NCBI GenBank assembly: GCA_947095535.1
Contig: OX352773.1
Coordinates: 107,181,685-107,245,684 of the forward strand
Length of the DNA: 64,000 nucleotides
Direction: 5' to 3'
Source: Poecilobothrus nobilitatus
Taxonomy: Eukaryota > Arthropoda > Insecta > Diptera > Dolichopodidae
Positions 35,956 to 50,484 of this stretch are shown here, one piece after another. Both the position numbers and the translations under genes were made by a program. The first letter of the stretch is position 1; every line of letters starts with the position of its first letter. Below the pieces are notes generated by a model. That model did not search any database. It was not told the origin of the DNA and was given only the letters and a program-made list of their open reading frames with translations.

Positions 35956-38900
35956 AAATTTTTTTTTAATTGTTTACTTTGAATATGTTATTGATTTGTT
36001 TTAATTTACACAAAAATTTCATGCGTAAAATGTTATTTAGTTCATTTTAATTTTTTTATAGTTTGTAATTAGTTAAACTTTATTCCTTGATGTCTCATTA
36101 ATAATTAATTTACAAAAAAGTTATTTTACAATATTTGGCAAATTCTACTTGCATTTTTGATGACGCAAACATATGTTTGTTACGCGTGACTTCATTTCCC
36201 AGGTAAACATATGTTTATTACTCGTTTGAATTTGTTTCCCAGATAGGTAAATAATTATTCGGCAAGAAAATATCTTTTTTAAAACAATTGCGTTATTATT
36301 GATTCCATCAGCAGGACATCTGATTCAAATTCTTCTTCAACGCGTGTTAATCTTATTCTGGGCTTCCTTATTTTCGTATTATTGATTGTTCTAATAGTTT
36401 ATAAAGTTTTTTATTCAACCAGGAACATTTTTTTTAAATTATTTACTTTGAATCTGTTATTGATTTGTTTTAATTTACACAAAAATTTCATATGTTTATA
36501 AATTCGTATGTGCCAATAGTTTATAAATTTTTTTTTCAACCAATAAATTTTTTTTTAATTATTTACGTTGAATCTGTTATTGATTTGTTTTAATTTACAC
36601 AAAAATTTCATGTGTAAAAAGTTATTTAGTTCATTTTAATTTTTTATAGTTTATAATTAGTTAAACTTTATTCCTTCAGGTCTCGTTAATAATTAATTTA
36701 CAAAAAAGTGCTATTACAATATTTGGCAAATTTTACTTGCATTTTTGCTGACGAAAACATATGTATGTTACGCGTGACTTTTATTTCACAATTAAACATA
36801 TGTTTATTACGCGTTTGAATTGGTTTCCCAAGTAGGTAAATAATTATTCGGCAAGTTAATAACTTTTTAATTAAAATTGCAAAATTATTTTGAATTGATG
36901 AGAAATTACTTTTAATTGGTTTCCTAGGTAAATAAATGATGATTCGCAAAATTCAAACTGTACAATTTTTTTAGCAGATTCAATATTATTAATGTTATGT
37001 TTGTTTTGTATTTGTTTACAGTTTTTATTGCCTTTACTTCTAATATTTTTGAATAAACCTACATATATACATTATTTATGGATGTATGTAGGATATCTAT
37101 CCTGCAAACTTAAATTCATAAATTATAAATTCCGTTTTTTCTATATTACTTAAATTGCTCTGTCAAATAAACAAAAGTGTCAAATTACAATTCTTACATA
37201 TTCTTTTTCTTCATATAATTTTTACTGCCGCATAATTGCAACTAGTTATTTCCAACTGTACAAAATATGGTAAAATATTATCCACCTGTACAAATTATTT
37301 ATAAAATAAAAGTACAGTTATAATTGGGGCATTACTGAGTAAAGTTTATACCTATAAAACATAAAATTATTTAAATTAGCTGTCAATACAAAATTATGTT
37401 TTAAATTAAGTTATTATGTAAATTAAAAAATGAAGTTAAAGTAAATTATTGTGTTTTTTTTTTTATTTATTTTTTCTTTTCAGTGTTTGTGTACCTAAAT
37501 TTGACGCAGTCGGTATAATTGCCGACGGTAAAACGGTATATAAATTCTTATGTGCCAATAGTTTATAAAGTTTTTTATTCAACCAGTAAAATTTTTCTTT
37601 AATTGTTTACTTTGAATCTGTTATTGATTTGTTTTAATTTACACAAAAATTTCATGTGTAAAATGTTATTTAGTTCATTTTAATTTTTTTATAGTTTGTA
37701 ATTAGTTAAACTTTATTCCTTCAGGTCTCATTAATAATTAATTTACAAAAAAGTTATTTTACAATATTTGGCAAATTCTACTTGCATTTTTGATGACGCA
37801 AACATATGTTTGTTACGCGTGACTTTCATTTCCCAGGTAAACATATGTATATTACTCGTTTGAATTTGTTTCCCAGATAGGTAAATAATTATTCGGCAAG
37901 TTAGTAACTTTTTAAAAAAAATTGCGTTATTATTGATTCCATCAGCAGGACATCTGATTCAAATTCTTCTTCAACGCGTGTTAATCTTATTCTGGGCTTC
38001 CTTATTTTCGTATTATTGATTGTTCTAATAGTTTATAAAGTTTTTTCTTCAACCAGGAAATATTTTTTTTTAATTATTTACTTTGAATCTGTTATTGATT
38101 TGTTTTAATTTACACAAAAATTTCATATGTTTATAAATTCATATGTGCAAATAGTTTATAAAGTTTTTTAATCAACCAATAATTTTTTTTTTAATTATTT
38201 ACGTTGAATCTGTTATTGATTTGTTTTAATTTACACAAAAATTTCATGTGTAAAAAGTTATTTAGTTCATTTTAATTTTTTATAGTTTATAATTAGTTAA
38301 ACTTTATTCCTTCAGGTCTCGTTAATAATTAATTTACAAAAAAGTGCTATTACAATATTTGGCAAATTTTACTTTCATTTTTTCTGACGAAAACATATGT
38401 ATGTTTCGCGTGATTTTTATATCACAGGGAAACATATATTCATTACGCGTTTGAATTTGTTTCCCAAGTAGGTAAATAATTATTCGGCAAGTTAATAACT
38501 TTTTAATAAAAATTGCGAAATTATTTTGAATTGATGAAAAATAAGTTTTAATTGGTTTCCTAGGTAAATAAATGATGATTCGCAAAATTCAAACTGTACA
38601 ATTTTTTTAGCAGATTCAATATTATTAATGTTATGTTTATAAAGTTTTTTATTCAACCAGGAACATTTTTTTTAAATTATTTACTTTGAATCTGTTATTG
38701 ATTTGTTTTAATTTACACAAAAATTTCATGTGTAAAAAGCTATTTAGTGCATTTTAACTTTTTATAGTTTATAATTAGTTAAACTTTATTCCTTCAGGTC
38801 TCGTTAATAATTAATTTACAAAAAAGTGCTATTACAATATTTGGCAAATTTGACTTGCATTTTTGCTGGCGAAAACATTTGTATGTTACGCGTGACTTTT

Positions 38901-39732
38901 ATTTCACGGGAAACATATGTTTATTACGCGTTTGAATTGGTTTCCCAAGTAGGTAAATAATTATTTGGCAAGTTAATAACTTTTTAATAAAAATTGCAAA
39001 ATTATTTTGTATTGGTGAGAAATTACTTTTAATTGGTTTCCTAGGTAAATAAATGATGATTCGCAAAATTCAAACTGTACAATTTTTTTAGCAGATTCAA
39101 TATTATTAATGTTATGTTTGTTTTGTATTTGTTTACAGTTTTTATTGCCTTTACTTCTAATATTTTTGAATAAACCTACATATACACATTATTTATAGAT
39201 GTATGTAAGATATCTATCCTGCAAACTTAAATTCATAAATTATACATTCCGTTTTTTCTATATTACTTAAATTGCTCTGTCAAATAAACAAAAGTGTCAA
39301 ATTACAATTCTTACATATTCTTTTTCTTCATATAATTTTTACTACCGCATAATTGCAACTATTTATTTCCAACTGTACAAAATATGGTAACATATTATCT
39401 ACCTGTACAAATTATTTATAAAATAAAAGTACAGTTATAATTGGGGCATTACTGAGTAAAGTTTATACCTATAAAACATGAAATTATTTAAATTAGCTGT
39501 CAATAAAAATTATGTTTTAAATTAAGTTATTATGTAAATTAAAAAATGAAGTTATAGTAAATTATTGTGTTTTTTTTTTTATTTATTTTTTTCTTTTCAG
39601 TGCTTGTGTACCTAAATTTTTATTTATTTACTTTGAATCTGTTATTGATTTGTTTTAATTTACACAAACATTTCATGTGTAAAATGTTATTTAGTTCATT
39701 TAATTTTTTTATAGTTTGTAATTAGTTAAACT

Positions 39733-40199
39733 CATAGATATATTACTAACAGATAGGGAGTGAAGAAAATATTATCAACCAATTTTGAGAAACAGCTGAG
39801 TGAACCGTGCGTATGTATTGCTTTAGTTTCCTCAGAAAGAGTTTCCTAAAAGGTGAAATAATTTCATTTTTAATTTTTTTAAGGATTTTATCACTAATTT
39901 AGTTATTTTACAAGTTTTATAAAAATTTTTAATAACCTAAATTAAAATAAATTTTAATTCTAAAAATAAAATATATCAATTATTAAGTAATATAAAAACT
40001 TAAAATCTCTGAATGAAACTGGTTATGAAAAACTGCTTTACATTATTTTAATAAATATAAACAGCTGAGTGAACGAAATGTATATATATTATAAAATGCA
40101 TATGTATTTTTTTTACTGAATAACTTAAGATAGGAAAACACATAAGAAGAAAAGAAACGACTATACCTAATTTCCCATCTATTAGTTAATATATCTATG
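39733..40199. mobile_element. MITE D, copy 10
   Basis: 467 bp, second subfamily. It is the 4676 bp duplicate of copy 9. Confidence 0.75.
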
Positions 40200-43100
40200 G
40201 TTAAACTTTATTCCTTGTCCTTCAGGTCTCATTAATAATTAATTTACAAAAAACATATGTTTATTACGCGTTTGAATTTGTTCCCCAAGTAGGTAAATAA
40301 TTATTAGGCAAGTTAATAACTTTTTAATAAAAATTGCGAAATTATTATGAATTGAAGAGAAATAAGTTTTAATCTGTTTCCTAGGTAAATAAATGATGAT
40401 TCGCAAAATTCAAACTGTACAATTTTTTTTAGCAGATTCAATATTATTAATGTTATGTTTGTTTTGTATTTGTTTACAGGTTTTATTGCCTTTACTTCTA
40501 ATATTTTTGAATAAACCTACATATGTACATGTATGTAAGGTATCTATCCTGTTAACTTAAATTCATAAATTATAAATTCCGTTTTTTCTATATTATTATT
40601 CTAGATTATTATTCTATATTATTATTATATAAAATTTTTTTTTAATTGTTTACTTTGAATATGTTATTGATTTGTTTTAATTTACACAAAAATTTCATGC
40701 GTAAAATGTTATTTAGTTCATTTTAATTTTTTTATAGTTTGTAATTAGTTAAACTTTATTCCTTGATGTCTCATTAATAATTAATTTACAAAAAAGTTAT
40801 TTTACAATATTTGGCAAATTCTACTTGCATTTTTGATGACGCAAACATATGTTTGTTACGCGTGACTTCATTTCCCAGGTAAACATATGTTTATTACTCG
40901 TTTGAATTTGTTTCCCAGATAGGTAAATAATTATTCGGCAAGAAAATATCTTTTTTAAAACAATTGCGTTATTATTGATTCCATCAGCAGGACATCTGAT
41001 TCAAATTCTTCTTCAACGCGTGTTAATCTTATTCTGGGCTTCCTTATTTTCGTATTATTGATTGTTCTAATAGTTTATAAAGTTTTTTATTCAACCAGGA
41101 ACATTTTTTTTAAATTATTTACTTTGAATCTGTTATTGATTTGTTTTAATTTACACAAAAATTTCATATGTTTATAAATTCGTATGTGCCAATAGTTTAT
41201 AAATTTTTTTTTCAACCAATAAATTTTTTTTTAATTATTTACGTTGAATCTGTTATTGATTTGTTTTAATTTACACAAAAATTTCATGTGTAAAAAGTTA
41301 TTTAGTTCATTTTAATTTTTTATAGTTTATAATTAGTTAAACTTTATTCCTTCAGGTCTCGTTAATAATTAATTTACAAAAAAGTGCTATTACAATATTT
41401 GGCAAATTTTACTTGCATTTTTGCTGACGAAAACATATGTATGTTACGCGTGACTTTTATTTCACAATTAAACATATGTTTATTACGCGTTTGAATTGGT
41501 TTCCCAAGTAGGTAAATAATTATTCGGCAAGTTAATAACTTTTTAATTAAAATTGCAAAATTATTTTGAATTGATGAGAAATTACTTTTAATTGGTTTCC
41601 TAGGTAAATAAATGATGATTCGCAAAATTCAAACTGTACAATTTTTTTAGCAGATTCAATATTATTAATGTTATGTTTGTTTTGTATTTGTTTACAGTTT
41701 TTATTGCCTTTACTTCTAATATTTTTGAATAAACCTACATATATACATTATTTATGGATGTATGTAGGATATCTATCCTGCAAACTTAAATTCATAAATT
41801 ATAAATTCCGTTTTTTCTATATTACTTAAATTGCTCTGTCAAATAAACAAAAGTGTCAAATTACAATTCTTACATATTCTTTTTCTTCATATAATTTTTA
41901 CTGCCGCATAATTGCAACTAGTTATTTCCAACTGTACAAAATATGGTAAAATATTATCCACCTGTACAAATTATTTATAAAATAAAAGTACAGTTATAAT
42001 TGGGGCATTACTGAGTAAAGTTTATACCTATAAAACATAACATTATTTAAATTAGCTGTCAATACAAAATTATGTTTTAAATTAAGTTATTATGTAAATT
42101 AAAAAATGAAGTTAAAGTAAATTATTGTGTTTTTTTTTTATTTATTTTTTTCTTTTCAGTGTTTGTGTACCTAAATTTGACGCAGTCGGTATAATTGCCG
42201 ACGGTAAAACGGTATATAAATTCTTATGTGCCAATAGTTTATAAAGTTTTTTATTCAACCAGTAAAATTTTTCTTTAATTGTTTACTTTGAATCTGTTAT
42301 TGATTTGTTTTAATTTACACAAAAATTTCATGTGTAAAATGTTATTTAGTTCATTTTAATTTTTTTATAGTTTGTAATTAGTTAAACTTTATTCCTTCAG
42401 GTCTCATTAATAATTAATTTACAAAAAAGTTATTTTACAATATTTGGCAAATTCTACTTGCATTTTTGATGACGCAAACATATGTTTGTTACGCGTGACT
42501 TTCATTTCCCAGGTAAACATATGTATATTACTCGTTTGAATTTGTTTCCCAGATAGGTAAATAATTATTCGGCAAGTTAGTAACTTTTTAAAAAAAATTG
42601 CGTTATTATTGATTCCATCAGCAGGACATCTGATTCAAATTCTTCTTCAACGCGTGTTAATCTTATTCTGGGCTTCCTTATTTTCGTATTATTGATAGTT
42701 CTAATAGTTTATAAAGTTTTTTCTTCAACCAGGAAACATTTTTTTTTTAATTATTTACTTTGAATCTGTTATTGATTTGTTTTAATTTACACAAAAATTT
42801 CATATGTTTATAAATTCATATGTGCAAATAGTTTATAAAGTTTTTTAATCAACCAATAATTTTTTTTTTAATTATTTACGTTGAATCTGTTATTGATTTG
42901 TTTTAATTTACACAAAAATTTCATGTGTAAAAAGTTATTTAGTTCATTTTAATTTTTTATAGTTTATAATTAGTTAAACTTTATTCCTTCAGGTCTCGTT
43001 AATAATTAATTTACAAAAAAGTGCTATTACAATATTTGGCAAATTTTACTTTCATTTTTTCTGACGAAAACATATGTATGTTTCGCGTGATTTTTATATC

Positions 43101-44409
43101 ACAGGGAAACATATATTCATTACGCGTTTGAATTTGTTTCCCAAGTAGGTAAATAATTATTCGGCAAGTTAATAACTTTTTAATAAAAATTGCGAAATTA
43201 TTTTGAATTGATGAAAAATAAGTTTTAATTGGTTTCCTAGGTAAATAAATGATGATTCGCAAAATTCAAACTGTACAATTTTTTTAGCAGATTCAATATT
43301 ATTAATGTTATGTTTATAAAGTTTTTTATTCAACCAGGAACATTTTTTTTAAATTATTTACTTTGAATCTGTTATTGATTTGTTTTAATTTACACAAAAA
43401 TTTCATGTGTAAAAAGCTATTTAGTGCATTTTAACTTTTTATAGTTTATAATTAGTTAAACTTTATTCCTTCAGGTCTCGTTAATAATTAATTTACAAAA
43501 AAGTGCTATTACAATATTTGGCAAATTTGACTTGCATTTTTGCTGGCGAAAACATTTGTATGTTACGCGTGACTTTTATTTCACGGGAAACATATGTTTA
43601 TTACGCGTTTGAATTGGTTTCCCAAGTAGGTAAATAATTATTTGGCAAGTTAATAACTTTTTAATAAAAATTGCAAAATTATTTTGTATTGGTGAGAAAT
43701 TACTTTTAATTGGTTTCCTAGGTAAATAAATGATGATTCGCAAAATTCAAACTGTACAATTTTTTTAGCAGATTCAATATTATTAATGTTATGTTTGTTT
43801 TGTATTTGTTTACAGTTTTTATTGCCTTTACTTCTAATATTTTTGAATAAACCTACATATACACATTATTTATAGATGTATGTAAGATATCTATCCTGCA
43901 AACTTAAATTCATAAATTATACATTCCGTTTTTTCTATATTACTTAAATTGCTCTGTCAAATAAACAAAAGTGTCAAATTACAATTCTTACATATTCTTT
44001 TTCTTCATATAATTTTTACTACCGCATAATTGCAACTATTTATTTCCAACTGTACAAAATATGGTAACATATTATCTACCTGTACAAATTATTTATAAAA
44101 TAAAAGTACAGTTATAATTGGGGCATTACTGAGTAAAGTTTATACCTATAAAACATGAAATTATTTAAATTAGCTGTCAATAAAAATTATGTTTTAAATT
44201 AAGTTATTATGTAAATTAAAAAATGAAGTTAAAGTAAATTATTGTGTTTTTTTTTTTATTTATTTTTTTCTTTTCAGTGCTTGTGTACCTAAATTTTTAT
44301 TTATTTACTTTGAATCTGTTATTGATTTGTTTTAATTTACACAAACATTTCATGTGTAAAATGTTATTTAGTTCATTTAATTTTTTTATAGTTTGTAATT
44401 AGTTAAACT

Positions 44410-44876
44410 CATAGATATATTACTAACAGATAGGGAGTGAAGAAAATATTATCAACCAATTTTGAGAAACAGCTGAGTGAACCGTGCGTATGTATTGCTT
44501 TAGTTTCCTCAGAAAGAGTTTCCTAAAAGGTGAAATAATTTCATTTTTAATTTTTTTAAGGATTTTATCACTAATTTAGTTATTTTACAAGTTTTATAAA
44601 AATTTTTAATAACCTAAATTAAAATAAATTTTAATTCTAAAAATAAAATATATCAATTATTAAGTAATATAAAAACTTAAAATCTCTGAATGAAACTGGT
44701 TATGAAAAACTGCTTTACATTATTTTAATAAATATAAACAGCTGAGTGAACGAAATGTATATATATTATAAAATGCATATGTATTTTTTTTACTGAATAA
44801 CTTAAGATAGGAAAACACATAAGAAGAAAAGAAACGACTATACCTAATTTCCCATCTATTAGTTAATATATCTATG
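44410..44876. mobile_element. MITE D, copy 11
   Basis: 467 bp, second subfamily. It is the 4677 bp duplicate of copy 10. Confidence 0.75.
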
Positions 44877-47800
44877 GTTAAACTTTATTCCTTGTCCTTC
44901 AGGTCTCATTAATAATTAATTTACAAAAAACATATGTTTATTACGCGTTTGAATTTGTTCCCCAAGTAGGTAAATAATTATTAGGCAAGTTAATAACTTT
45001 TTAATAAAAATTGCGAAATTATTATGAATTGAAGAGAAATAAGTTTTAATCTGTTTCCTAGGTAAATAAATGATGATTCGCAAAATTCAAACTGTACAAT
45101 TTTTTTTAGCAGATTCAATATTATTAATGTTATGTTTGTTTTGTATTTGTTTACAGGTTTTATTGCCTTTACTTCTAATATTTTTGAATAAACCTACATA
45201 TGTACATGTATGTAAGGTATCTATCCTGTTAACTTAAATTCATAAATTATAAATTCCGTTTTTTCTATATTATTATTCTATATTATTATTCTATATTATT
45301 ATTATATAAAATTTTTTTTTAATTGTTTACTTTGAATATGTTATTGATTTGTTTTAATTTACACAAAAATTTCATGCGTAAAATGTTATTTAGTTCATTT
45401 TAATTTTTTTATAGTTTGTAATTAGTTAAACTTTATTCCTTGATGTCTCATTAATAATTAATTTACAAAAAAGTTATTTTACAATATTTGGCAAATTCTA
45501 CTTGCATTTTTGATGACGCAAACATATGTTTGTTACGCGTGACTTCATTTCCCAGGTAAACATATGTTTATTACTCGTTTGAATTTGTTTCCCAGATAGG
45601 TAAATAATTATTCGGCAAGAAAATATCTTTTTTAAAACAATTGCGTTATTATTGATTCCATCAGCAGGACATCTGATTCAAATTCTTCTTCAACGCGTGT
45701 TAATCTTATTCTGGGCTTCCTTATTTTCGTATTATTGATTGTTCTAATAGTTTATAAAGTTTTTTATTCAACCAGGAACATTTTTTTTTAAATTATTTAC
45801 TTTGAATCTGTTATTGATTTGTTTTAATTTACACAAAAATTTCATATGTTTATAAATTCGTATGTGCCAATAGTTTATAAATTTTTTTTTCAACCAATAA
45901 ATTTTTTTTTAATTATTTACGTTGAATCTGTTATTGATTTGTTTTAATTTACACAAAAATTTCATGTGTAAAAAGTTATTTAGTTCATTTTAATTTTTTA
46001 TAGTTTATAATTAGTTAAACTTTATTCCTTCAGGTCTCGTTAATAATTAATTTACAAAAAAGTGCTATTACAATATTTGGCAAATTTTACTTGCATTTTT
46101 GCTGACGAAAACATATGTATGTTACGCGTGACTTTTATTTCACAATTAAACATATGTTTATTACGCGTTTGAATTGGTTTCCCAAGTAGGTAAATAATTA
46201 TTCGGCAAGTTAATAACTTTTTAATAAAAATTGCAAAATTATTTTGAATTGATGAGAAATTACTTTTAATTGGTTTCCTAGGTAAATAAATGATGATTCA
46301 CAAAATTCAAACTGTACAATTTTTTTAGCAGATTCAATATTATTAATGTTATGTTTGTTTTGTATTTGTTTACAGTTTTTATTGCCTTTACTTCTAATAT
46401 TTTTGAATAAACCTACATATATACATTATTTATGGATGTATGTAGGATATCTATCCTGCAAACTTAAATTCATAAATTATAAATTCCGTTTTTTCTATAT
46501 TACTTAAATTGCTCTGTCAAATAAACAAAAGTGTCAAATTACAATTCTTACATATTCTTTTTCTTCATATAATTTTTACTGCCGCATAATTGCAACTAGT
46601 TATTTCCAACTGTACAAAATATGGTAAAATATTATCCACCTGTACAAATTATTTATAAAATAAAAGTACAGTTATAATTGGGGCATTACTGAGTAAAGTT
46701 TATACCTATAAAACATAAAATTATTTAAATTAGCTGTCAATAAAAATTATGTTTTAAATTAAGTTATTATGTAAATTAAAAAATGAAGTTAAAGTAAATT
46801 ATTGTGTTTTTTTTTATTTATTTTTTTCTTTTCAGTGTTTGTGTACCTAAATTTGACGCAGTCGGTATAATTGCCGACGGTAAAACGGTATATAAATTCT
46901 TATGTGCCAATAGTTTATAAAGTTTTTTATTCAACCAGTAAAATTTTTCTTTAATTGTTTACTTTGAATCTGTTATTGATTTGTTTTAATTTACACAAAA
47001 ATTTCATGTGTAAAATGTTATTTAGTTCATTTTAATTTTTTTATAGTTTGTAATTAGTTAAACTTTATTCCTTCAGGTCTCATTAATAATTAATTTACAA
47101 AAAAGTTATTTTACAATATTTGGCAAATTCTACTTGCATTTTTGATGACGCAAACATATGTTTGTTACGCGTGACTTTCATTTCCCAGGTAAACATATGT
47201 ATATTACTCGTTTGAATTTGTTTCCCAGATAGGTAAATAATTATTCGGCAAGTTAGTAACTTTTTAAAAAAAATTGCGTTATTATTGATTCCATCAGCAG
47301 GACATCTGATTCAAATTCTTCTTCAACGCGTGTTAATCTTATTCTGGGCTTCCTTATTTTCGTATTATTGATTGTTCTAATAGTTTATAAAGTTTTTTCT
47401 TCAACCAGGAAACATTTTTTTTTAATTATTTACTTTGAATCTGTTATTGATTTGTTTTAATTTACACAAAAATTTCATATGTTTATAAATTCATATGTGC
47501 AAATAGTTTATAAAGTTTTGTAATCAACCAATAATTTTTTTTTTAATTATTTACGTTGAATCTGTTATTGATTTGTTTTAATTTACACAAAAATTTCATG
47601 TGTAAAAAGTTATTTAGTTCATTTTAATTTTTTATAGTTTATAATTAGTTAAACTTTATTCCTTCAGGTCTCGTTAATAATTAATTTACAAAAAAGTGCT
47701 ATTACAATATTTGGCAAATTTTACTTTCATTTTTTCTGACGAAAACATATGTATGTTTCGCGTGATTTTTATATCACAGGGAAACATATATTCATTACGC

Positions 47801-50219
47801 GTTTGAATTTGTTTCCCAAGTAGGTAAATAATTATTCGGCAAGTTAATAACTTTTTAATAAAAATTGCGAAATTATTTTGAATTGATGAAAAATAAGTTT
47901 TAATTGGTTTCCTAGGTAAATAAATGATGATTCGCAAAATTCAAACTGTACAATGTTTTTAGCAGATTCAATATTATTAATGTTATGTTTATAAAGTTTT
48001 TTATTCAACCAGGAACATTTTTTTTAAATTATTTACTTTTAATCTGTTATTGATTTGTTTTAAATTACACAAAAATTTCATGTGTAAAAAGTTATTTAGT
48101 TCATTTTAATTTTTTATAGTTTATAATTAGTTAAACTTTATTCCTTCAGGTCTCGTTAATAATTAATTTACAAAAAAGTGCTATTACAATATTTGGCAAA
48201 TTTTACTTGCATTTTTGCTGACGAAAACATATGTATGTTACGCGTGACTTTTATTTCACAGGTAAACATATGTTTATTACGCGTTTGAATTGGTTTCCCA
48301 AGTAGGTAAATAATTATTCGGCAAGTTAATAACTTTTTAATTAAAATTGCAAAATTATTTTGAATTGATGAGAAATTACTTTTAATTGGTTTCCTAGGTA
48401 AATAAATGATGATTCGCAAAATTCAAACTGTACAATTTTTTTAGCAGATTCAATATTATTAATGTTATGTTTGTTTTGTATTTGTTTACAGTTTTTATTG
48501 CCTTTACTTCTAATATTTTTGAATAAACCTACATATATACATTATTTATGGATGTATGTAGGATATCTATCCTGCAAACTTAAATTCATAAATTATACAT
48601 TCCGTTTTTTCTATATTACTTAAATTGCTCTGTCAAATAAACAAAAGTTTCAAATTACAATTCTTACATATTCTTTTTCTTCATATAATTTTTACTGCCG
48701 CATAATTGCAACTATTTATTTCCAACTGTAAAAAATATGGTAAAATATTATCCACCTGTACAAATTATTTATAAAATAAAAGTACAGTTATAATTGGGGC
48801 ATTACTGAGTAAAGTTTATTCCTATAAAACATGAAATTATTTAAATTAGCTGTCAATAAAAATTATGTTTTAAATTAAGTTATTATGTAAATTAAAAAAT
48901 GAAGTTAAAGTAAATTATTGTTTTTTTTTTTTTATTTATTTTTTTCTTTTCAGTGCTTGTGTACCTAAATTTGACGCAGTCGGTATAATTGCCGACGGTA
49001 AAACGGTATATAAATTCTTATGTGCCAATAGTTTATAAAGTTTTTTATTCAACCAGTAAAATTTTTCTTTAATTGTTTACTTTGAATCTGTTATTGATTT
49101 GTTTTAATTTACACAAAAATTTCATGTGTAAAATGTTATTTAGTTCATTTTAATTTTTTTATAGTTTGTAATTAGTTAAACTTTATTCCTTCAGGTCTCA
49201 TTAATAATTAATTTACAAAAAAGTTATTTTACAATATTTGGCAAATTCTACTTGCATTTTGAGTGACGCAAACATATGTTTGTTACGCGTGACTTTCATT
49301 TCCCAGGTAAACATATGTTTATTACGCGTTTGAATTTGTTTCCCAAGTAGGTAATTAATTATTCGGCAAGTTAATAACTTTTTAATAAAAATTGCAAAAT
49401 TATTTTGAATTGATGAGAAATTACTTTTAATTGGTTTCCTAGGTAAATAAATGATGATTCGCAAAATTCAAACTACAATTTTTTTTAGCAGATTCAATAT
49501 TATTAATGTTATGTTTGTTTTGTATTTGTTTACAGTTTTTATTGCCTTTACTTCTAATATTTTTGAATAAACCTACATATATACATTATTTATAGATGTA
49601 TATAAGTTATCTATCCCGTAAACTTAAATTCATAAATTATAAATTCCGTTTTTTCTATATTACTTAAATTGCTCTGTCAAATAAACAAAAGTGTCAAATT
49701 ACAATTCTTACATTTAAATTTTTTTTCTTCATATAATTTTTACTGTCGCATAATTGCAACTAGTTATTTCCAACTGTACAAAATATGATAAAATATTATC
49801 CACCTGTACAAATTATTTATAAAATAAAAGTACAGCTATAATTGGGTCATTACTGAATAAAGTTTATACCTATAAAACATAAAATATTTAAATTAGCTGT
49901 CAATACAAAATTATGTTTTAAATTAAGTTATTATTATGTACATTAAAAAATTAAGTTAAAGTAAATTATTGTGTTTTTTTTTTATTTATTTTTTTCTTTT
50001 CAGTGCTTTTGTACCTAAATTTGACGCAGTCGGTATAATTGCCGTCGGTAAAACGGTGTATAATTTCATATGTGCCAATAGTTTATAAAGTTTTTTATTC
50101 AACCAGTAAATTTTTTTTTTAATTGTTTACTTTGAATCTGTTATTGATTTGTTTTAATTTACACAAAAATTTCATGTGTAAAATGTTATTTAGTTTATTT
50201 TAAATTTTTTATAGTTTGT

Positions 50220-50484
50220 CAGTTTTTCATAACCAGTTTCATTCAGAGATTTTAAGTTTTTATATTACTTAATAATTGATATATTTTATTTTTAAAATTA
50301 AAATTTAATTTAATTTAGGTTACTAAAAATTTTAGCTACTTGTAAAATAACTAAATTAGTGATAAAATCCTTAAAAAAATTAAAAATGAAATTATTTCAC
50401 CTTTTAGGAACCTCTTTCTGAGGAAACTAAAGCAATACATACGCACGGTTCACTCAGCTGTTTCTCAAAATTGGTTGATAATAT
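50220..50484 (-). mobile_element. Inverted internal fragment of MITE D
   Basis: This is the reverse complement of about 265 bp of D, from ATAATATCAACCAA to CATGAAAAACTG-type sequence, without either terminus. It begins where B should continue after ATAGTTTG and ends in AT-rich filler (CAATTATTAAATTAAT). It matches the first subfamily (GTAGCTAAAATTTT), not the nearby second subfamily. It is the product of an inversion or template switch, not a transposition. Confidence 0.85.

Larger units (their letters stand above)
25790..36727. repeat. Higher-order repeat D, about 5460 bp period, two copies
   Basis: About 25790-31249 recurs as about 31250-36727. MITE D shifts 29597 to 35057, P motifs 27132 to 32592 and 28765 to 34225, and long B modules 27980 to 33440, all by 5460 bp. 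The second copy is slightly longer because a minisatellite near 35921-35950 gained a unit relative to 30459-30475. The block has only C tails, no full C. Its left part overlaps the second copy of the 3910 bp repeat, so that copy was used again as source material. Confidence 0.9.
34945..47990. repeat. Higher-order repeat E, about 4676 bp period, nearly three copies
   Basis: Copies run about 34945-39618, 39619-44296 and 44297 to about 47990. MITE D recurs at 35057, 39733 and 44410, P at 37484, 42160 and 46835, and B at 38334, 43011 and 47686. The junction is visible at 39619 and 44297, where P breaks after CCTAAATTT and runs directly into an S module (TTATTTATTTACTTTG). The third copy drifts from the others after about 47990, where the following B resembles a different subtype. 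Confidence 0.9.
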